Positions 1 to 6,171 of a DNA stretch of 9,594 nucleotides are shown here, in pieces. The notes under the pieces are model-generated. The model saw only the letters and a list, made by a program, of their open reading frames with translations, had not been told where the DNA came from and ran no database searches. The translations under genes were made by a program, and so were the position numbers. The stretch is from an uncultured Ruminococcus sp. (lineage in GTDB: Bacteria > Bacillota_A > Clostridia > RUG12999), in NCBI GenBank assembly GCA_902783995.1, contig CACZTG010000120.1, positions 1-9,594 on the forward strand, written 5' to 3'. Positions within the stretch are counted from its first letter, which is position 1; each line of letters begins with the position of its first letter.

Positions 1-1
1 G

Positions 2-1453
2 CCGTTTGAGCTTGTAACAACCGGTATTTGCGACGGTATGGTGCTTAAAGACCCCCGCTATATTGAGCTGCCGAGCCGCAACCTTATCGCAGATGAAATT
101 GAGCTTAATGTCGAGGCTAATATGTTTGACGGTATGGTACTTCTCGGCACGTGCGACTCAATAGTCCCGGGACAGCTTATGGCGGCGGCAAGGCTTAATA
201 TACCTACGGTTATTGTAACGGGCGGATATATGCCTCTTTGTTTTTATAAAGGGCGTGAAATCGGGCTTAGCGAGGTTTCCTCAACAGTTGGAAAAGTTAT
301 GCAGGGAAAAGTCAGTCATGAGGATTTTTCGTGTATGGTTTCCTGCGCTCATGCGGGAGCGGGAGCCTGCGGCTCCATGACAACCGCAAACAGTATGTGC
401 TGTATTGCCGAAGCGTTAGGAATGACAGTGCCCGGAAACGCTACAATAAACGCTACCGATAAACGGCTTGGCAGAGCAGCGTATGAGTCCGGCAAATATG
501 TTATGGAAATGGTTAAAAAAGGCATAACGGCAAGAGATATTATAACGGAAAAGGCAATAGAAAACGCAATTATAACCGATACTGCCATAGCAGGTTCGAC
601 AAACCTTCTTTTGCATATTCCCGCAATTGCTCACGAAGCGGGTATTGACAGAGATTGGTGGGGCTTCTTTGATGAAGTGTCGCATAAAATACCGCTTATT
701 ACAGCAATAGCCCCCAACGGAAAATATTATTTCAACGATTTTGAGCGGGCTGGCGGTATGAAAGCTCTTATGAAAACACTTTTGCCGCTTTTAAATAAGG
801 ATTGCAAAACAATTAACGGAAAAACCCTTGAAGAAAATTACCGTGACGCCGAAGTATTTGACGAAGATGTTATTCACCCTCTTAACAATCCGATTTCAAG
901 CGACGGTGGAATTTCAGTTTTAAAAGGCAATATTGCCCCCGAAGGCGCGATTTTAAAAACTGCCGCCGTGCCTGAAAATCTTATGGTTTTTGATGGCAAA
1001 GCAAAAGTTTTTTCAGAGGTTGACGACGCAATAAAGGCTCTTCGCAACGGGGATATTGTTGCAGGAGACGCGGTGGTGATAAACTATCTCGGACCAAAAG
1101 GACGTTTCGGAACGACAGCTTTTGCCTTCCAGAAAGAAGTTGCCGGTATGGACATACATGATAAGGTTGCCATTATAACGGACGGTCGTTTTTCCGGCGG
1201 CACAAGCGGACTCAGCATTGGCTATGTAGCTCCCGAAGCTGCCATAAAAGGTCCGCTTGCAGCAATACGTAACGGCGACAAAATTCATATTGACGTTAAA
1301 AACAGAGAAATAACTTTAAATGTAAGTGATGAAGAAATTGAAAAACGTTTATCCGAAACAGACTGGAAGCTTCAGGAAGAAAAATTCAAACCCTTCTTAA
1401 GGCTTTTTGCCAGAAATGTTTCATCGACAGCGAAAGGAGCGACATGGATATAA
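2..1453 (+). CDS. IlvD/Edd-family dehydratase, 5'-partial, probable sugar-acid dehydratase
   Basis: The reading frame is open from the first full codon at base 2, so about 75-80 N-terminal codons lie outside the window; 483 residues are visible. The protein aligns well with E. coli IlvD from the GICDGM region on: LPSRNLIAD, CDSIVPG (Cys51), GACGSM (Cys123), an AGSTN motif, YLGPKG and the catalytic-loop GRFSGGTSGLSIG (Ser398), numbered from the first full codon. The family dehydrates 2,3-dihydroxy acids to 2-keto acids with an Fe-S cluster and Mg2+. Two usual Mg2+ ligands are missing: the carbamylated Lys of CDK is Ser53, and the Glu of YEGPKG is Leu363. The gene overlaps a KDPG-type aldolase and is followed by an SDR, so I infer a sugar-acid catabolic dehydratase rather than the branched-chain amino acid enzyme. 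The exact substrate is unknown. Confidence 0.9.
   Translation, partial: PFELVTTGICDGMVLKDPRYIELPSRNLIADEIELNVEANMFDGMVLLGTCDSIVPGQLMAAARLNIPTVIVTGGYMPLCFYKGREIGLSEVSSTVGKVMQGKVSHEDFSCMVSCAHAGAGACGSMTTANSMCCIAEALGMTVPGNATINATDKRLGRAAYESGKYVMEMVKKGITARDIITEKAIENAIITDTAIAGSTNLLLHIPAIAHEAGIDRDWWGFFDEVSHKIPLITAIAPNGKYYFNDFERAGGMKALMKTLLPLLNKDCKTINGKTLEENYRDAEVFDEDVIHPLNNPISSDGGISVLKGNIAPEGAILKTAAVPENLMVFDGKAKVFSEVDDAIKALRNGDIVAGDAVVINYLGPKGRFGTTAFAFQKEVAGMDIHDKVAIITDGRFSGGTSGLSIGYVAPEAAIKGPLAAIRNGDKIHIDVKNREITLNVSDEEIEKRLSETDWKLQEEKFKPFLRLFARNVSSTAKGATWI
1433..1439 (+). promoter_or_regulatory. Ribosome binding site of the aldolase gene
   Basis: AAAGGAG lies inside the end of the dehydratase gene, 4 bases before the ATG at 1444. 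A second in-frame ATG at 1453 overlaps the dehydratase stop as TAATG but would be 13 bases away, and a third at 1459 is farther still. This favours 1444 as the start. Confidence 0.6.
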
Positions 1454-2109
1454 TGGATATGTTAAATGAACTTTTAAAAGAAAAACTTGTTGTTATCGCG
1501 AGACGTATTCCGCTTGACAAAATCGAAGCTTGCGTTAAAGCGGTAACAGACGGCGGTGTCCGCTTTATCGAAAGCACTTTTGACCAATCCGCGCCTGACT
1601 GCATAGAAAAAAATTTTAAGACAATTAAAATAATGACAGATGCGGCAGAAGGGCGCGCCTATATAGGTGCAGGAACGGTACTGACGAGTGAACAGGTAAG
1701 AGCGGCATACGAAGCGGGCGCGAAATACATTATATCACCAAACACAAACGAGGCAGTAATAAAAGAAACTCTGCGCCTCGGCATGATTTCAATACCCGGC
1801 GCTATGACACCCACAGAAATCGAAAAGGCATATGCTCTCGGCGCTCAGATAGTTAAGCTGTTCCCCGCCGATGACCTCGGACTTCATTATATTCAAAATA
1901 TATCGGCTCCGCTTTCGCATATTCCGCTTATGGCGACGGGCGGTGTAAACCCGCAGACTATACCCGAATATTCGAAGGCAGGAATAAAAGCTTTCGGTAC
2001 AGGAATAACAATTTTAAAGCGTGACCTTATTGATAAAAGTGATTTTGACGGCATTAAAGAGCTTGCAAAGGAGCATGTAAGCGCCATTAAAAATATAAAG
2101 GTGGAATAA
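1444..2109 (+). CDS. KDPG/KHG-type class I aldolase (Eda family)
   Basis: A 221-residue single-domain TIM-barrel aldolase of normal family length (about 205-220). Visible family motifs are the early VIARR arginine (Arg20/21), the glutamate of FIEST (Glu43), GAGTVL (Thr78), ISPN, IPGAMTPTEI, the Schiff-base lysine in VKLFPA (Lys138) and the phosphate-site ATGGV. Family enzymes cleave 2-keto-3-deoxy-6-phosphogluconate to pyruvate and glyceraldehyde 3-phosphate, or related 2-keto-4-hydroxy acids. Several motifs differ from E. coli Eda (EVTL is ESTF, PTGG is ATGG, GG after FPA is LG), so it belongs to a divergent clostridial branch and the substrate is open. It overlaps the dehydratase by 10 bases, implying coupled translation and a shared pathway: dehydration to a 2-keto-3-deoxy acid followed by aldol cleavage. 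No sugar-acid kinase is in the window, so whether the substrate is phosphorylated cannot be told. Confidence 0.9.
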   Translation: MDIMDMLNELLKEKLVVIARRIPLDKIEACVKAVTDGGVRFIESTFDQSAPDCIEKNFKTIKIMTDAAEGRAYIGAGTVLTSEQVRAAYEAGAKYIISPNTNEAVIKETLRLGMISIPGAMTPTEIEKAYALGAQIVKLFPADDLGLHYIQNISAPLSHIPLMATGGVNPQTIPEYSKAGIKAFGTGITILKRDLIDKSDFDGIKELAKEHVSAIKNIKVE

Positions 2110-2111
2110 TT

Positions 2112-2915
2112 ATGCATAAAGTAGTTTTAATTACAGGCGCCGCAAGAAATATTGGTTTTGCGGTTGCGAAGAAATTTGCGGAAGAAGGCTATGACGTTTG
2201 TATTACAAGCCGCAAAAAGGACAGCGCCGATGCCGCGGCAAAAGAAATCGCTGATAAATATAAAGATGTTACGGTTAAGGGCTATGCTATGGAAACCGAA
2301 TATCCCGAAAAAATACACGAAACCTTCGAGAAAGTGTTTAATGATTTCGGCAGGCTTGACGCGCTTGTCGCAAACGCTGCGGACCCCGGATACAATCAGA
2401 GCATATTATCCACCACGCCCGAACAATACGACCATGTTATGAACAGTAACGCGAGAGGATATTTTTTCTGCTGCCAGGAAGCCGCGAAAATTATGAAAGA
2501 GCAGCATGGCGGAAGCATTGTTCTTATAGGCTCGGTGCATAGCAAACGCGCTTTGCCGGGACGCATCACCTATGCCGCTTCAAAAGGCGCTATTGACGTT
2601 TTAAACAGAAATATGTGTTATGAACTCGGAAAGTTCGGAATACGAAGCAATCTTATAGTTGTAGGCGCGGTATATAATGACCGATGGGCTGCTTATACCG
2701 AAGCCGATTATGAAAAAAAACGCGCGAACTGGCCTCTCGGAAAAGAATCCTATCCCGAAGATATCGCGAACTCCGCGTTTTTTCTGTCCTCCGATATGGC
2801 GCGGACAATAAGCGGCAGTGAGTTAATAGTTGATTCGGGTGTTATGTCGGTTATGCTCTCATACAACAAAAACTGGGATAACGAAAAAGACGAAAGAGAA
2901 AAGCTGGTAAAATAA
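2112..2915 (+). CDS. SDR-family NAD(P)-dependent oxidoreductase
   Basis: A 267-residue classical short-chain dehydrogenase. It has the N-terminal Rossmann motif TGAARNIG (8-15), the NAA motif (88-90), the catalytic serine in IGSVHS (Ser141) and the YAASK pair Tyr154/Lys158. The C-terminal ISGSELIVDSG is the usual last strand, followed by an extra charged tail of about 20 residues. Family members reduce or oxidise alcohols and ketones in the cytosol. The gene starts 2 bases after the aldolase stop, with AAGGTGG at 2098-2104 seven bases before the ATG, so it belongs to the same operon. I infer that it interconverts a sugar, sugar acid or keto-deoxy acid feeding the dehydratase-aldolase route, like gluconate 5-dehydrogenase or KduD-type enzymes. 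Assignment below SDR family level is not supported by the sequence. Confidence 0.9.
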   Translation: MHKVVLITGAARNIGFAVAKKFAEEGYDVCITSRKKDSADAAAKEIADKYKDVTVKGYAMETEYPEKIHETFEKVFNDFGRLDALVANAADPGYNQSILSTTPEQYDHVMNSNARGYFFCCQEAAKIMKEQHGGSIVLIGSVHSKRALPGRITYAASKGAIDVLNRNMCYELGKFGIRSNLIVVGAVYNDRWAAYTEADYEKKRANWPLGKESYPEDIANSAFFLSSDMARTISGSELIVDSGVMSVMLSYNKNWDNEKDEREKLVK

Positions 2916-2918
2916 TAG

Positions 2919-2968
2919 AATATTGTATAAAGCAGCGCAATCCTTTTTTGCACTGCTTTATACAATAT
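2919..2968. terminator. Long hairpin between convergent genes
   Basis: Bases 2920-2935 and 2953-2968 form a perfect 16-bp stem. After one C-A mismatch, GCAA (2937-2940) pairs with TTGC (2948-2951) around a 7-base loop. It begins 4 bases after the SDR stop and lies 10 bases before the end of the convergent secreted-protein gene, so it probably stops transcription from both sides. The stem is AT-rich and neither side has a strong T-run, so it may work partly as an mRNA end stabiliser. Confidence 0.7.
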
Positions 2969-2978
2969 GAAAATATGA

Positions 2979-3824
2979 TTAATTAAAATCTTTTTGTTCT
3001 ACTTCAGCAGCAGAGCATATCGGAGATAATGAATTTATATTTTCGGTAACAAATACTTTAACCTTATCCAAATCACCTTCAAAAACTTCGGTAATTTCGC
3101 TTTCATTGTTATAATTCCTATTTTTGTACATAACAAGCCTTTTATCCTTGTACCCGCATATTAAAACCTTCATATTTTTATTTATATTTTTAAGTTCTGT
3201 TTTTATAGTATGCGTACTGCCCGTCTTAGTTACATATGCGGTTAAATGCGGAGTTATGTCATCAACGCTTTTGTACGTATTGCCTTTCAAATGTCTTATG
3301 TAACCGCTCTTACCTGCTCCCCAAACCAATACCTTATCTACTTTTGTCTGTAAATCCGATTTTGATATGGCCTTATCCCAAACAATGCGACCGTTTCCGC
3401 TGCTGTTGTTATCGGTATAATATAAAATATTTCCTTCAATATTTGTAATAACAATGGAATGATCATAGGTGCCCCATATATTTGACGCGTTAAATCTCAC
3501 ATAATCACCTATGCAAATGTTTTGTACATCCCGGTGTTCTTCCGCCGCTGAAATACTTTGTCCCCAAAGAGTATCAAATACTTTGCAGCCCCACGCAAGA
3601 CATTCCCACGAGCTGTAGCCCGATAAATCTTTATAGCATAATTCTCCGCCGTATGTGGAATTATAAAACATTTCCTGCTCTGTGCCTGTCGGATACATAC
3701 CTCTTAATAAATCGAATCTTGTTTTAAGCTCATATGCCGATGGTACCGCTGCGCTTATGTGCATATTTGTAAAAAGTAAAAAAATCACACATATAATATG
3801 TGTATATACAAATCTCTTTTTCAT
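2979..3824 (-). CDS. Secreted CHAP/NlpC-like cysteine hydrolase
   Basis: This 281-residue protein starts with a signal peptide: KKR, a hydrophobic run over residues 8-19, and an ISAA cleavage region near 23-26. The middle matches the papain-like CHAP/NlpC-P60 layout: Cys75 in SSWECLAWG, then a GDYVRF strand (107-112), His122 in DHSIVIT, and a polar residue in YTDNN (about 138-140). CHAP enzymes usually cut peptidoglycan peptides or amides. The C-terminal 100 residues are beta-rich and end in a KVKVFV...LSPIC...AAEV pattern, like a domain found at the ends of many clostridial surface proteins (recalled, not searched). The start has AAGGGG 10 bases upstream. The gene is divergent from the repressor operon and could be a target of it; that is inference. 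It could also be a non-lytic secreted peptidase. Confidence 0.75.
   Translation of the reverse strand: MKKRFVYTHIICVIFLLFTNMHISAAVPSAYELKTRFDLLRGMYPTGTEQEMFYNSTYGGELCYKDLSGYSSWECLAWGCKVFDTLWGQSISAAEEHRDVQNICIGDYVRFNASNIWGTYDHSIVITNIEGNILYYTDNNSSGNGRIVWDKAISKSDLQTKVDKVLVWGAGKSGYIRHLKGNTYKSVDDITPHLTAYVTKTGSTHTIKTELKNINKNMKVLICGYKDKRLVMYKNRNYNNESEITEVFEGDLDKVKVFVTENINSLSPICSAAEVEQKDFN
3787..3803. repeat. 17-base perfect palindrome in the signal-peptide codons
   Basis: ACACATAT and ATATGTGT are perfect 8-bp inverted arms around one central base. It lies 21-37 bases into the secreted-protein gene and about 55 bases downstream of the proposed -10. The one-base centre makes a simple RNA hairpin poor and suits a dimeric DNA-binding protein better. 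An operator role is inference. Confidence 0.45.
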
Positions 3825-3856
3825 TATGAAAAATCCCCTTATATAATTATAATTTT

Positions 3857-3865
3857 AGTATAACA
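3857..3865 (-). promoter_or_regulatory. Extended -10 promoter element of the secreted-protein gene
   Basis: Read on the - strand, this is TG-T-TATACT, an extended -10 about 33 bases upstream of the ATG and 17 bases upstream of the AAGGGG ribosome binding site. No good -35 is found at 17 bases, which fits extended -10 promoters that need none and suggests possible activator control. Confidence 0.45.
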
Positions 3866-4026
3866 CAAAATAAATCAAAAAAGAAAATGTAATTTGTGGT
3901 AACCGTTATTACCTTTTGATTTTATTTTTTTGTCACCGCATAATAAGTTACGTTTTTACGCTGTTTTCATATTACAATTTTGCAGTACTTTTTGTAACAA
4001 AAATGTAATAAAATGCGAAAAAAAGA

Positions 4027-4055
4027 TTGACAAATTTTCTTTTTTGCAGTATAAT
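4027..4055 (+). promoter_or_regulatory. Perfect sigma-A-type promoter of the repressor operon
   Basis: TTGACA (4027-4032) and TATAAT (4050-4055) are separated by exactly 17 bases, a full consensus match for the housekeeping sigma factor. Transcription should begin near 4062, leaving a leader of about 55 bases before the XRE start. An unregulated promoter this strong is unusual for a regulator gene, so autorepression is likely. Confidence 0.9.
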
Positions 4056-4066
4056 ATTCTTGAGAT

Positions 4067-4076
4067 TGTTTAAACA
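4067..4076. promoter_or_regulatory. Candidate operator, 10-bp palindrome TGTTTAAACA
   Basis: A perfect palindrome a few bases downstream of the predicted transcription start of the repressor operon, where a bound repressor would block transcription. It is short and AT-rich, so chance occurrence is possible; binding by the XRE protein is inference. Confidence 0.3.
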
Positions 4077-4116
4077 GGACCGCATTACACCTATATTTTT
4101 TGAAAGAAGTGATATT

Positions 4117-4548
4117 ATGGACAACCTTACTGCGATTATATCAAGGGAAATCAAGCGACAGTATAAAAGTGTCCGCCGCTTTGCCATAAGCCTTGGTATT
4201 CCTCAGACAACGGTTGCGAGTACGCTGAAAAACGGTATAAGCGGCACAGCATACTCTACCGTCGTAAAAATGTGCGAGGCTCTTGATATTAAACTTGTTA
4301 ATTTTGATACGCCTCTTCTTTGCGATGAAAGAAGAGTGAAAATTTTGGAAATGCTCGATTCTCTTGATGAGGTCGGTATGCATACTGTTGAAACGCTCCT
4401 ATATGTTGAGCATTGTCGTTGCACAGGCAACGATATTACAATGGGAAATGTTGTTGCGTTCGGCGGTGAATCGTTTAAAGCAAAGGCGGATGCGCGAGCA
4501 CAAAAAGCTGCCACCGTTTCATTGCGGAACATAAAAAAAAGAAAATAA
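4117..4548 (+). CDS. XRE-family HTH transcriptional regulator, probable ImmR-like repressor
   Basis: A 143-residue cytosolic protein. The N-terminal part is a Cro/cI-type helix-turn-helix: SVRRFAISLGIPQTTVAS (18-35) with recognition helix and following TLKNG, then a VVKMCEALDI helix. A short helical region (RRVKILEMLDSLDEVG, 72-87) and a basic tail ending NIKKRK follow. The frame extends upstream to a TTG at 4027, but that codon is the promoter -35, so translation must begin downstream; ATG 4117, with a GAAAGAAGTGAT purine-rich site just before it, is the sensible start. An ImmA-like protease gene follows after 15 bases. In ImmR/ImmA and related pairs the protease destroys the repressor and releases its promoters. 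I infer the same here, with autorepression and perhaps control of the divergent secreted hydrolase. No LexA-type self-cleavage domain is present. Confidence 0.85.
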   Translation: MDNLTAIISREIKRQYKSVRRFAISLGIPQTTVASTLKNGISGTAYSTVVKMCEALDIKLVNFDTPLLCDERRVKILEMLDSLDEVGMHTVETLLYVEHCRCTGNDITMGNVVAFGGESFKAKADARAQKAATVSLRNIKKRK

Positions 4549-4563
4549 AAAAGGTCTTTGAGA

Positions 4564-5250
4564 ATGAACAAAAATAAACAATCTGCATTCAATTTTTTAA
4601 AACAATATGGTTTAAAAAATGTAAATTATAATACATTGTCGGATGTAATTGAGCGTCAGGGCTATTCCATTGTCGAATACAGCCGTGTATCAAATTCCGA
4701 TGATGTAGAAACACTACTAAACGCCCTTGGTGTAAAAGCTTTTTCCCTTACTACCGGGGCGTTTACGTATGCGGACAACAACCACCGTATCGTTTTTATT
4801 AACGAAGGACTTTCCGATGAAGAAAAAACCGTTCTTCTCGCGCATGAACAAGGGCATATTTATAACGGTGACTTAAATTCGTTTTCAAATATTCACGGCA
4901 AATCCGTTACCAATGAATATAACGCAAATGAATTTGCTCATTATCTTTTAAAGCAAGGTGTTTTCAGACATATCAGACTATGTTTTGCAACAATGAAATG
5001 TAAAGCGGTTTGTGTCGTTTTGATTTCTGCATTACTTATCTTAGCAGCGGTTTTCGGTATTTTCTTTTCCGGTACGCGCTTATTTTCGGATAAAAATAAC
5101 AGAAAATATTGCATAACGCCTTACGGACAGAAATATCATTTATCAAGCTGTCCTACCGTTGATGGACACGAACTGATATACGGTTCCGAAAAAGAATTTA
5201 AAAAGCTCGGAAAAAAGCCTTGCGAAATATGTATCGGTGAAAAAAAATAG
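4564..5250 (+). CDS. Membrane-anchored ImmA/IrrE-family metalloprotease with C-terminal Cys/His domain
   Basis: A 228-residue protein in three parts. Residues 1-135 are an ImmA/IrrE-type zinc peptidase with HEQGH (94-98) and a downstream glutamate in NEYNANEFAHYLL (Glu118) as likely third ligand. Residues 148-170 form one strong transmembrane helix (VCVVLISALLILAAVFGIFF). Residues 180-228 carry YHLSSC and PCEIC (Tyr191, His192, Cys196, Cys220, Cys223), a small Ada-like metal-binding pattern seen at the ends of other clostridial proteins. The basic RHIR...KCK before the helix and the protease's expected cytosolic repressor target imply an inside N-terminus and an outside Cys/His domain. ATG 4564 is chosen because AAGGT at 4551-4555 is 8 bases away; the TTG at 4558 would be too close. 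Operon position implies the upstream XRE protein is the substrate. Confidence 0.85.
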   Translation: MNKNKQSAFNFLKQYGLKNVNYNTLSDVIERQGYSIVEYSRVSNSDDVETLLNALGVKAFSLTTGAFTYADNNHRIVFINEGLSDEEKTVLLAHEQGHIYNGDLNSFSNIHGKSVTNEYNANEFAHYLLKQGVFRHIRLCFATMKCKAVCVVLISALLILAAVFGIFFSGTRLFSDKNNRKYCITPYGQKYHLSSCPTVDGHELIYGSEKEFKKLGKKPCEICIGEKK

Positions 5251-5260
5251 GAGAAAAAAT

Positions 5261-5827
5261 ATGATATTCCACCCCATAAAACATTTTATTACAATAACAA
5301 AGCATAGACATGCCGTTATTCGTCACGCGGCAAAAGCAGGTATTTTATTACAGGGTTTAAGGCATGACCTTTCAAAATATTCACCTACTGAATTTTGGGT
5401 GGGTGCTTTAAATTATCTCGGTTCAAGAAGCCCTAATGACAGAGAACGCAAAACCAAAGGATACTCCACCGCATGGCTTCATCATAAAGGCAGAAACAAG
5501 CATCATTTTGAATTTTGGACCGACTATAATCCCGAAACACATATGCTCAGTCCTATTGAAATGCCTTATAAATATTTCCTTGAAATGGTCTGTGACCGGA
5601 TTGCCGCAAGCAAAATTTATCAGGGTGATAAATATACGGAATCACATCCGATTGAATATTTTTTAAAAGCAAAAAAAGTCAGATTTATTCATCCTGTAAC
5701 ATCTTTAAAGCTTGAATTTGTACTTACAATGCTTGCCGAAAAGGGCGAGGACGAAACCTTCAGGTTTTTGCGTAAGCATAAAAAAGGCTTCGATTTACCG
5801 GAAGATTTTAAAGAACATAGTGTTTAA
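5261..5827 (+). CDS. DUF5662 family protein
   Basis: A 188-residue protein of unknown function recognised from its family pattern: HPIKHFITITKHRH near the start, GLRHDLSKYSPTEFW (33-46), SRSPNDRERKTKGYS, and an AWLHHKGRNKHHFEFW stretch (71-86). The many conserved histidines and the HD pair (35-36) suggest a metal-binding helical protein, but no activity is established that I can name. There is no signal peptide or membrane segment, so it is cytosolic. ATG 5261 is chosen over an in-frame GTG at 5237 because TAGGAG (5248-5253) sits 7 bases before it and the GTG lies inside the protease gene. It starts 10 bases after the protease stop and is the last gene before the terminator, so it is co-expressed with the XRE-protease pair. 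Confidence 0.85.
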   Translation: MIFHPIKHFITITKHRHAVIRHAAKAGILLQGLRHDLSKYSPTEFWVGALNYLGSRSPNDRERKTKGYSTAWLHHKGRNKHHFEFWTDYNPETHMLSPIEMPYKYFLEMVCDRIAASKIYQGDKYTESHPIEYFLKAKKVRFIHPVTSLKLEFVLTMLAEKGEDETFRFLRKHKKGFDLPEDFKEHSV

Positions 5828-5862
5828 ACGGTCTGTGACAAAATTTTTGTCACAGACCGTTT
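5826..5862. terminator. Strong bidirectional terminator
   Basis: A perfect 15-bp stem (5826-5840 with 5848-5862) with core CGGTCTGTGACA and a 7-base AAATTTT loop. It overlaps the stop codons of both the DUF5662 gene and the convergent ACT-protein gene by two bases. Each side has a short T-containing tail. It shares the CTGTGACAAA core with the terminator near 9290. Confidence 0.9.
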
Positions 5863-6118
5863 ATATAGGTGAAATTATGGCGTCCGCGTAAACTCCGCTG
5901 ATTTTATTAAGCTTTTTTAAAAGCTCTTTAATGCCGCTGTCATCTGCTTCAATCACAATGTTTATGATTTCTGTTCCTCTTTCCCTGCAAGGCACCCCGC
6001 ACCTTACAATTATAAAATCGGCAAAATCATGAAGAATGTGGTTTACGTCCGCCGCAAGCGCGTTATCGTCAAGCACAAGCATTACCGTCGCTATTTCCTT
6101 TTGTTCCTTTATAGACAT
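5861..6118 (-). CDS. TM1266-type ACT-domain protein, putative [FeFe]-hydrogenase system regulator
   Basis: An 85-residue ACT-like protein. The pattern NHILHDFADFIIVRCG (26-41) followed by PCRERG (43-48), and a later IINIVIEADD strand, match the family named putative iron-only hydrogenase system regulator (TM1266), whose usual motif is close to GRMGIPYRERG. Members are small beta-alpha-beta proteins thought to bind a small ligand; their mechanism is not settled. Here Met and Tyr of that motif are replaced by Cys40 and Cys44. The start is firm: GGAGGG lies 5 bases before the ATG. The gene is 53 bases downstream of rnr on the same strand with no terminator between, so it is probably co-transcribed with rnr. 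No hydrogenase maturase gene is in the window, which is unusual placement for the family. Confidence 0.85.
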   Translation of the reverse strand: MSIKEQKEIATVMLVLDDNALAADVNHILHDFADFIIVRCGVPCRERGTEIINIVIEADDSGIKELLKKLNKISGVYADAIISPI

Positions 6119-6171
6119 GGTTTCCCTCCGGTTAAAAAGGTTTAAAACTATTATCCCCCGTTTAAAAAAAT

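Larger units (their letters stand above)
3825..4116. other. Divergent regulatory spacer between secreted hydrolase and repressor operon
   Basis: These 292 very AT-rich bases hold no gene. They contain an extended -10 for the leftward gene, a perfect-consensus promoter for the rightward operon, a GGTAA...TTACC inverted repeat (3898-3902 and 3909-3913), and scattered TGTAAT-like words at 3887-3893, 3971-3977 (reverse), 3992-3998 and 4003-4009. These repeats could be regulator half-sites, but AT-rich DNA makes such words by chance. Confidence 0.5.

Noticed and set aside
2..1453. Biosynthetic dihydroxy-acid dehydratase (ilvD)
   Set aside because: Although similar to IlvD throughout, the gene overlaps a KDPG-type aldolase and lacks two usual metal ligands, so the ilvD symbol is not justified.
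2152..2442. 96-codon + strand frame inside the SDR gene
   Set aside because: Out-of-frame shadow of the Rossmann domain, which has all its motifs in the main frame.
4027..4116. N-terminal extension of the XRE regulator from a TTG at 4027
   Set aside because: The TTG is the -35 of a perfect promoter and the extension lies across the -10 and transcription start; it has no ribosome binding site.
4027..5250. Integrative element or prophage regulatory module
   Set aside because: XRE plus ImmA pairs occur on such elements, but no integrase, excisionase, att repeats or phage genes are visible and the flanks are ordinary chromosomal genes.
5237..5260. GTG start at 5237 for the DUF5662 protein
   Set aside because: TAGGAG sits 7 bases before ATG 5261 and the family sequence begins there; the extra KKNRRKN reads through the protease gene end.
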